NCBI GenBank assembly: GCA_037577475.1
Contig: CM075204.1
Coordinates: 3,487,855-3,551,854 of the forward strand
DNA length: 64,000 nt
Reading direction: 5' to 3'
Origin: Chaunax sp. Z400
Taxonomy: Eukaryota; Chordata; Actinopteri; Lophiiformes; Chaunacidae
Below, one piece after another: positions 1 through 64,000 of this stretch (the stretch's first letter is position 1; each line of letters opens with the position of its first letter). The translations under genes and the position numbers were made by a program. A model generated the notes under the pieces. That model did no database searches and had not been told where the DNA came from. It saw only the letters and a list, made by a program, of their open reading frames with translations.

Positions 1-83
1 ACAGACGGTGGTCAAAGTCAGACACCATATAGGCTTTGGTATCAGTGCAACAGTCTGGACACAAGACAAAGTGTGAAACTGAC

Positions 84-55417
<55,334 letters not shown>

Positions 55418-55741
55418 CTATGGAGACAGGAGCAGAGAGAGAGAGAGAAAATAAAGTAATACATTTTGACCCTTGATGAATCATGATACAGTGAAAACTG
55501 ATCATTATCAGCGTGGTACTTTCTGACAGTCCCTAACTCTACGTAAATGTTCACTATACAGGGCTTTGGGAAAAGTGCCTCTAATGGACAAAAGACATCT
55601 AAGCCATCATATTCAAGTGCACTCCTGAGTGAAGGGCAAGTCATTCAGCTGAAAAGATCAGTCATGATTTAAAGAGAGAGAGCTGTCTACATCAGTTGAG
55701 TACCCCTTCCTTCAAGTCACATATGGTTTCTTCAAATATTG

Positions 55742-55742
<1 letters not shown>

Positions 55743-55800
<58 letters not shown>
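55743..55800 (+). repeat. (TG)n microsatellite
   Basis: Twenty-nine uninterrupted TG units. Confidence 0.97.
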
Positions 55801-55801
<1 letters not shown>

Positions 55802-56100
55802 AGGGGTGACCTTCCTAATGTGCTGCTTCTTCCAGTGTGTTAACTTGTGAAGGCTCGCTTGTTAATACCTGTCAGACCATCATGGTGCGTCAGAGATGGA
55901 GAGAGAAAGGCAGCTACATATGTTTTCATCAAGAGTATTTCAGAAAAAAACTTTTAAGATTCCATAGAAAATAACGGGCGCAACTGCATGCAAAACATGT
56001 CAATGCAAAAACAATTGACAACGTAGAGTCAATCATGAAGTAATGCAAAGGCTGTATTGTGACTGTTAGAATAAGAGAAATGTTAGCAAATAACAACCAA

Positions 56101-56158
56101 GACCAGGATGAAACCTGATGGAGGGAGACGACCAGGATGAAACCTGATGGAGGGAGAC
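56101..56158 (+). repeat. 2 x 29-bp direct repeat
   Basis: Two exact adjacent copies beginning gaccaggatgaaacctgatg and ending gagggagac. Confidence 0.95.
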
Positions 56159-57370
56159 AAACAGGACTGACTCACCAACCTGACTATCTTACAGCAACAG
56201 CCATAGGATCTGAACATGTCAGATACTGTGCAACACAAACTCATCTTTAAAAGGATGCCTCTTTGAGTTATTTCTTGCAACAAATAAAGCGAATCCATTT
56301 TTCAAATTTGCAACAACACGACTGAAATGCTGCAAGTGAGTCAGCAGGACACAAACTAATACAGTAATGGACACACACACACACACCGAGCCCTGCAGCG
56401 TGATGGATCTGGACACAGAAACAAAGCATGGCGTAGTGGTACCTCGCTTCAGCTCCCTCTGTTGGCAAAAAGAATGCACTACATTCACATGATGAGAGGC
56501 AGAACAAGCCTGACATAGAACCACAAAGCTGCTCTGATTTGTGTCGTGGAGGATAAGTTGCTAAATGTGTATTCTAGTCACAAACATGAAGTAAATAACA
56601 GTGTGTTGTATTATATATAGTATGTATTGCAGTGTAAACAAGATTAAAGACTTTTACATGTGTCTTTTGTACATACTATAGCCTGTTTTCATAATATAAA
56701 GGCAATGATGTTTGCATGCTCATACACTAGCATTATAAGTGTATTCATTCTTATGTGAACACAATCATTGCCTGCCAGTACTCACAATTAAATCATTTGC
56801 AGATACAGCTAATAACACAGTTTACTGCATGTTTGTTGCTGTAATATTGCTGCTGGATATTTCAGTTTAGTTAAGTAATGTTGCTGATGATGAAGCACAA
56901 GAGGAGGACAACAGTTATGTGGGATGAGACACCTACTGAAATGCCGGCCTCTGAATGCTGGTCTTCATTTGATGTAAAAAGCAATGACATCTAAAAGCAG
57001 TGTCTCACACGTATCAGACAGAGGTGTGAGATCAGCTGTGTGTGTGTGTGTTGGGTGAGAAAGGACGCCTGTGACGCCATCATGGCAGAGGCAGTAATGT
57101 CAGCAACAACACCTTCAGAGATTAACACAAGCATAAAGTCAAAGACACACACAGTGCCATGGCAGAGTGCCGAGAAGCCAAATGAAACAAACAAACAAAC
57201 AAAAAGCAGCGACTTATCAGACAAGCAATCACAGGCTAATGTCGAGAAACAGAAATCAATTTAGCACGGTATAGGAGCCAAAATCATTTAACCATTGGTG
57301 CACAATGCAGCCTGCTAAATCAGCTTATCTTTATCTCCAGGCAGCAGATGAGACAAAAGAAACCAAGGGA

Positions 57371-57481
<111 letters not shown>

Positions 57482-58814
57482 TTGAGATAAATGAGCATGC
57501 AAGCTGAAGGATATGGTTCTGAGATGTTTTATAATTGTTACCTACCACATATGAACACAAAGGTTCAATTAAAAACTATACATTCTAATGTATGTGTGAC
57601 AGACTATATAACATCAACATAATGTCAATTTAACCCCTTATATTTACCACAAATCATTAGCTGTCTCATAATTATGTGGATGCCATTTCTCAACTTTATG
57701 ATCACATTTCCCATTACCTCTGCTGCTTTTGAGGATCTTTGTTTAATCATAATACCAATATAATATAAGTATAAAGCAAAACCAAAAGCTAAATAAATCC
57801 TAACAGAGGGAGACTGTTTTGTTCAGCCAAGAGCTCAGCAGGACCAAAATCCATGCTGACAGCAGGAGATTGGTTAATACTGAGCAATGGTAAAATAAAT
57901 AAGCTGGAACTTTCTGTTGCTAATGCTAATCAAGTCTGTGTAGTTAAATGTGTTTTTCACGTGGTGGTTCGTTCACTGATCTCAGTAAAGAAGGAGTTCT
58001 GCAGCACCACTGCAGAGGCTCTATGAAAATCTCTTGTGCAATAGTAGAAGCAGTGTTTTTCCAAGGTGGTACTTCTTTCATGTCTTATAACCATACAGTC
58101 TTACTCTCCTGACCATAGATTAGATTGTGAGACACACACACTGACCATCTATTGTTGCTTCAGTAACCATCATCCCTGTGTCAGAGTACACTCTGTAACA
58201 TAAATCACAGCAAAGACTCAGACTGTGTTCAAAATTGCATACTAACATACTACCAACTACATACTCAATCAATAAGTATGCCATGGCAGCAGATTGTTCA
58301 CACTGATTGCTCAAGGATTCCACCTTTCCTGCATCACATGACTGCTCTCTTGTTATGTAAGTTATTTACAGTGTTTTTGTCAGATATCTTGTAATTTAGT
58401 CTTAGTCCTGTGTCCACTTTTAATCAACTACGAGTTGGGACATTTTAGTCAAAGAAAAGTGTTGATATTTGAGTCTTTTCTAAGACATCAGGTTATTATT
58501 AACGTTTCAGTCAATCTAATGATGAACCAATATTTTTGTTAATTTTGCTCTTATTTCACTGATAACACATCAGATTGATCTGATCATTATCTGATAAAAA
58601 CAGGTTGAATGATTCAGAATGCAGCTTTGCACAAAGTGTCTCGTCTGATGATGTCATGAGGAATACATCCAGACATGGAACATGTTCTGATTGGCTGATT
58701 TATTTTGAACCACGCCCAGCTCCAAGCCAGCGAGCCAAGATCTCTAATCATTGGCTTTACTAGATAAAACTGTGAGACTGTGAGCTCCAGATATCCTGAG
58801 GGAACCTTCAGAGG

Positions 58815-59660
58815 GAACCAGATACTAGATGGTTCCATTAGTCTTTAGCCCCGTCAGACCAGCTACTAGATGGTTCCATTAATCTTTGGCTCCTATACCC
58901 AGGTCGGACCAGCTGCTAGATGGTTCCATTAGTCTTTGGCCCCTATACCCAGGTCGTACCAGCTACTAGATGGTTCCATCAGCCTTTGGCTCCTATACCC
59001 AGGTTGGCCCAGCTACTACATGGTTCCATCAGCCTTTGGCTCCTATACCCAGGTCGGCCCAGCTACTACATGGTTCCATCAGCCTTTGGCTCCTATACCC
59101 AGGTCGGCCCAGCTACTAGATGGTTCCATCAGCCTTTGGCTCATATACCCAGGTCGGACCAGCTACTAGATGGTTCCATTAGTCGTTGGCTCCTATACCC
59201 AGGTCGGACCAGCTACTAGATGGTTCCATTAGTCGTTGGCTCCTATACCCAGGTCGGACCAGCTACTAGATGGTTCCATTAGTCTTTGGCTCCTATACCC
59301 AGGTCGGACCAGCTACTAGATGGTTCCATTAGTCTTTGGCTCCCATACCCAGGTCGGCCCAGCTACTAGATGGTTCCATCAGCCTTTGGCTCCTATACCC
59401 AGGTCGGACCAGCTACTAGATGGTTCCATTAGTCTTTGGCTCCTATACCCAGGTCGGACCAGCTACTAGATGGTTCCATTAGTCGTTGGCTCCTATACCC
59501 AGGTCGGACCAGCTACTAGATGGTTCCATTGGTGTTTGACTCCTATACCCAGGTCGGACCAGCTACTAGATGGTTCCATTAATCTTTGGCTCCTATACCC
59601 AGGTCAGATCAGCTACTAGATGGTTCCATTAATCTTTGGCTCCTATACCCAGGTCAGACC
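58815..59660 (+). repeat. 50-bp minisatellite, 16 full copies
   Basis: From 58,861 to 59,660 there are 16 units of exactly 50 bp (agctactagatggttccatt, agtctttggctcctataccc, aggtcggacc), preceded by one shorter degenerate unit. Copies differ by a few substitutions, with recurring variants (attagtc, atcagcc, cgttggc). 50 is not a multiple of three, so the frames across it rotate and are not genes. Confidence 0.96.
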
Positions 59661-62600
59661 ACAAATTTGTACGTCCACCAGGTCTTCCTCTGGTTTCACC
59701 ATGCCCAGGCAAAGTTCACCATCTTTCTTATCACACATGCTCACACTCCAGCTCCCCAACGAAGCCAGCAAGAGAGGCTGGTGGTGCACAGCACAAGTAA
59801 ACAAACTGCTGCATCGCCATCCAATGGACAGAGTATTTGGATTGTAATTTAGAAAATAAGCAGTCTATAATATTTTGCTTCCTCTTTTTGTTGATTAAAG
59901 ATTTTAGTTTTTAGTTTTTAAACTCCATTTTAGTCTTGTCTTTTTTCAAAATTTCAAAATACTGCATGCTGATTTAGTCACAGTGTTTAATGACGCTGGT
60001 GTCGTCTCATCATCGTGCTGTCTTAGGTAGGTGCCAACATTTTTTATGATAGCTTTCAGTAACGATATCAACACTAATCATTTACAGGTATTTTATATAT
60101 ATCGTACAGAATTAAAGTATTCTATCCTCATTGTAGAACCTAAATATCTACATAAATAATAATAAATAATTTATACACTTTGTAGCTTCATGGGTTGCAT
60201 CCATTGCTCTCTAGGCTTCAAAGAGGGAAAGTATTGGCTGGTGATCCAACAGCCACTGCCTTACTGCTTGTGAATGTAGCAGTGAGGCTGGTATTGGCCC
60301 TGCAGACGTTAAACCCTACTAGTTTGAGTGTAATTGACAGTAATTTCTCCCCTCCATCACTTCACAGATATTCAATCGTGACCCTTAGAAAGCGTCCCCG
60401 CCCCACTACCAATATCTTTCACACACATGCACACAGACTCCAGTCAGAACAGACAAGTCATTTTCCATCTTCTATCTCAGACTGAAAACTCATCTTGTCT
60501 AGAAGCACCTTGTGTTACCTTCCTCCAGCTGAATCCTGTCACCTCTCCACTCAGTCTGACTATACTCTCACAAACACTGGCAGGGATTGAAGAATGTCTT
60601 TGGCTTTGACCCATCATTACCCTTCAGATCTTGCATTTTGGTATTTTATGACTGTCTCACTATTACAGTTTGGTATTGAAGTGTCAGCTGAATGGATATT
60701 AATAAGAAAAACAAACTCTGTCTTCAGAACCTTGTAAATGCATGTAAATAGGACCAACAGCTATCTCATCACTTCCAAAGCAATGAATAATTTAGCCAGC
60801 CTCATTCTCTCTGTATTCCAAATGTAAACAAAAAAATCAACAAATCCTCCTGGGTGAAGATTTACGTTCGTGTCATTCGGCATTTGATGAATCCACAGGG
60901 GACTAGATAGAGATCCCTGAAGCCTCAGCAGACGGAGGAGATTTCCCTTTTCAGTCTGCTCTGGCAGGTTTGTCCTTGAACATCGCAGCATTTCTTCACA
61001 CAGAGCTGTTAGTTTTGCCTTCAAATGTCAATCATGTCTGGATGATTTGGGAAATTAAATGTGTTGATTTTGATCAATATAGACTGTCTATGGAGGCCCC
61101 AACACATCTGGATCTCTCCACGATGGCTGCAGCATCAAAGACTAAGGTCAGTTCAATGAGAAGGGATGCAATTTCACGATTCATGGAACTTAAGCTTTAA
61201 AGCAGAGCATTTTCTTCTGTCAGTGATTTTAGGGAACGCAGTCCTGGCTGACTGCTGGACAGGTCAAAAGTTTTAGACAGTTTCAATCAAATTTTCATCA
61301 TGTAAAACTTATGGGTCTCCGTGGAGCAGGAGAATGTAGCAGAGAGGCCAAGCATGTAATAAAAGTTGTGTAACATATTGTAAAAGTCATGGTGGAAAGA
61401 GCAGATATTAGTCAGCTACAGAATATATTTAATCTAGTATGAGGTATGGCAGTGAATATGATCTTAAAGCAGGCCAAGCCAACACACCTGCTTTTCTGAC
61501 CCACATTAATGTAGAAGGAGTAACCGTGGCAAAATGCCACAATATTTAGATTTGTTGTTTATGATTGTAGATACATGAAACTGGCTTTTGTACTGCATTC
61601 AAAGACATTTGAGTAAAACATTTGGCAAAAGATTAAAAAGCCACATAAAATACAGAATTCAAGGGGAACTGCTTAAGGTGCTTCAAACTTCATGGTGATT
61701 TCAGCCATTTTTTATCCAGGGGAGAGATCAGGACAGCCTTATGTCACGGACAGAACTGGCATACATATTCTGAAGCTATTCTTTTATTCAGAATATAAAC
61801 ATGTCTGAAACTGGTTCCCACACAGGAGTCTACTTTTTCCATTGAACACTCTCACAGGACTGCTACCACCTTAGACCAGTGCTTCCTGCTTCACTACTCA
61901 TACAAACACTGCAGACACACCATATATAATGCTGATAATATGGAGGTATAATGATGCATTTTGCACATATGTCATACTAACTGTTCCTGTGCATCTGATG
62001 CATGTGAATGAGTGAATTAAACACCCCATACTCCGAATGAATGGCTCCCATTGGAATAAATGTGGTGCTAGGACAATGGCGCTGTATTGATCGCACCTGA
62101 CTGAGAGTCCTTTGAGGAAAAAAGAGGTAGAAAACAAACACTTCACATGCATGCACACAGACTACCATCTGTCATGGCTGTCAGCAGCTTGGCCACCATC
62201 TTCCTCCGCAAATGGAGCAAAACACAGAAAATAATAGACTGAGGGAGAAGGAGAGGGACGAGTGGGGTCCCTTGCCGAGGGAGCTGACGTAAGCCAATGG
62301 TTATCACTTTGTCCTCCTGTGAGCTGCAGTCCCTACACTGTTGCCCACTGCTCACAGATGGGTGCAGGTTGTCCATCAACTCCAGTATGTCATTACACGT
62401 GTGCCAGCTGGTGAGGAAGTGATGTTTTTAATTAAATCCCGGAAGCATGGAGAAGGTGGCATGATAATGGAGAGAACGTCATTAATAGCTGGAGACATAT
62501 CTCCCTGTTGGATCAGTGTGATAAACTGTATAAGGTGAGTCAGAGATATGAAAATCAGAGCTGCTTTTATTTGCCAAGGACGACGCATGAAGGAGGAAAC

Positions 62601-63030
62601 ATAATAGGATTTTTGCTGCTGAGACATAAACACTGATCACAAAGGAAACGTTGTTTCTCACTTTTTGCGTCTCTTATTTTGTAACGATGACACACTGTGA
62701 GGAAACTAAATTTGTCGCAGCTTCAGACTTGCCATGCATTACATCAGAGTGAAAATAGCCTTTAAGAACATACATAGGCTGCAGGTCTCTGACGAGACGA
62801 TACATTCTGGCAATGTAATTAATGCAGATTAATGGTTAACTAGCCAATGCTAAACAGATTTAATACTATTTAAATAGTTGGTGAGGTCTAGACCTTCAGT
62901 GACTTTAGTTTAAAGCCCTCATCTGTGTTTATCTGAGCAAAATGACCCAAACAAGGCAAATAAATCAATCCATACTTTGTTATACAGTCAAACAGAAAGT
63001 GAGCTATGGCTGCGACTGTATCCTAAGTAT

Positions 63031-63442
63031 ATATATTTTTTTATATATTATTTTTATTAATGCATATTTTGTACGGGCATACAAATCACACAAAAATCAA
63101 TACCCAACCCCCACCCAATCGCACACCCATAGGCTCACGCACACATACACACACACACAATCCAGGGGAGACAAACATAAATGCAATACAAATAGACAAG
63201 ACAAGCACAAGAAATCCATCTAGACCAAGTATCAAGGACACAAAAGCACACAAGTGCACACATCATACACATGTAACTAAACAGTAAACCAGTCCGAATA
63301 CGAATACAAATACAAATACAAATAAACATGATCAAATTGAATCAAGATATCCCAACACGGGACCCCAAGAACCTTCCCACCCATTCCGACCTCCGACATT
63401 AGCAAATCGCAGTTTCTCCAAATGGATAACCGAAACAAGTCC
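63031..63442 (-). mobile_element. 5'-truncated non-LTR retrotransposon insertion
   Basis: The 412-bp segment is bounded by a perfect 12-bp duplication, tatcctaagtat at 63,019-63,030 and 63,443-63,454. On the minus strand it ends attaataaaaataatatata and a short A run, as for a LINE 3' end inserted by target-primed reverse transcription. It includes TG-rich 3' UTR-like sequence and no open frame. An L1-type family is plausible but not proven. Confidence 0.78.
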
Positions 63443-64000
63443 TATCCTAAGTATCTTTGATTAAGTCTTGTAATAACAACTTCACATAACGTATAAATGA
63501 CATTACCTGCAGTGAGCCAGGTGGGGGGTTGAATATTTGAAAACGATCAGGCAAAGGCTACAGTAGTGGTTTGACATAACACACACTGACACTCATCCAA
63601 TGCCAGTACAAGTATGAATAATGAAGTAAAGCAGAGACAGATGGGAGTATTTTACATTTGGGTTGTGAGTTATAAATGATCCCATCTGAGTTGTCACACT
63701 ATTGCCTCAGTTACATAATACAGTGGCTTAAAACCAGGCAGTGTAGAATAATTCAATTCAACCCTGAAACAAGTTACCTGTGTTTAATTTTAATATTAAA
63801 ATTCTTTTTTTTAAATTGACCGTGATTGGTGAAGCCCATTGACAACTCCTGACTCCAGAAATGAAACATGATGTAGAAGCAGACTGTCAGAACAAAGAAG
63901 TGGAAGCATTAGATCATGTACATTACAGCATGTGCTGTAGCTTTGACAGTTTGGTGAGCTTATATTCTGACTGCAGGGTTGATGGACTGAATCCAGGACT

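Noticed and set aside
58920..59852. 75-99-codon repetitive frames over the 50-bp array
   Set aside because: A 50-bp period rotates frame in each unit; different frames give equivalent repeats, so none is selected coding sequence.
60195..60609. Possible LINE C-terminal remnant (RLKTHLV-like) on the plus strand
   Set aside because: Only a few residues resemble a LINE end, with no tail or target duplication, which is too weak to annotate.

Overview
The window is a stretch of teleost fish genome. It carries one recognisable gene, a neuron navigator that I assign to nav3 (unc-53 family), on the minus strand. The fish origin is inferred from the gene's compact layout (26 exons in about 55 kb), very long CA/TG and AT microsatellites, and fish-type mobile elements: Tc1, L2/RTE-like LINE tails, a tRNA-derived SINE, and hAT and Harbinger-like MITEs. 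No transcription start, first exon or last exon lies in the window.

Transcription runs from high to low coordinates. I could place 26 coding exons, numbered E1-E26 here in transcript order, from 55,417 down to 84. All 25 junctions have GT donors and AG acceptors and keep one open frame, giving 4,544 nt or about 1,514 codons. E1-E2 (52.5-55.4 kb) encode the GYMSDGD/GYLTDG repeat region. E3-E9 (26.3-35.8 kb) encode the long Ser/Pro-rich disordered linker. E10-E14 (14.5-25.8 kb) encode a short Ser-rich stretch and then a coiled coil. E15-E19 (6.7-13.6 kb) encode a lysine-rich segment, a 24-nt microexon and a second coiled coil. E20-E26 (0.08-3.1 kb) encode the region leading into and through the AAA+ ATPase, with Walker A in E23 and Walker B in E24. 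The calponin-homology N-terminus lies beyond 64,000 and the C-terminal end lies before position 1.

The introns hold nearly all other content. Intron 12 (15.6-23.3 kb) carries an L2-like tail, an AT array, an RTE-like tail and a 1.2-kb inverted-repeat DNA element. Intron 8 carries a nested 141-bp MITE and an integrase-type transposon relic. Intron 7 carries a hAT element. The 16.7-kb intron 2 carries an out-of-place nav3 exon fragment, a CA array, a Tc1 remnant with a minisatellite inside its transposase, and a solo LTR. Intron 1 carries a SINE. The region upstream of E1 (55.4-64 kb) carries two TG arrays, a 16-copy 50-bp minisatellite and a LINE-like insertion with a 12-bp target duplication.

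The observations I rate highest are the 35-nt nav3 exon piece at 44,855-44,889, which lies downstream of exons it should precede; the 24-nt microexon at 10,159-10,182 with a UGC just before its acceptor; and the minisatellite that grew inside a Tc1 transposase frame. I found no wholly new biological system, and no second protein-coding gene that I would defend.
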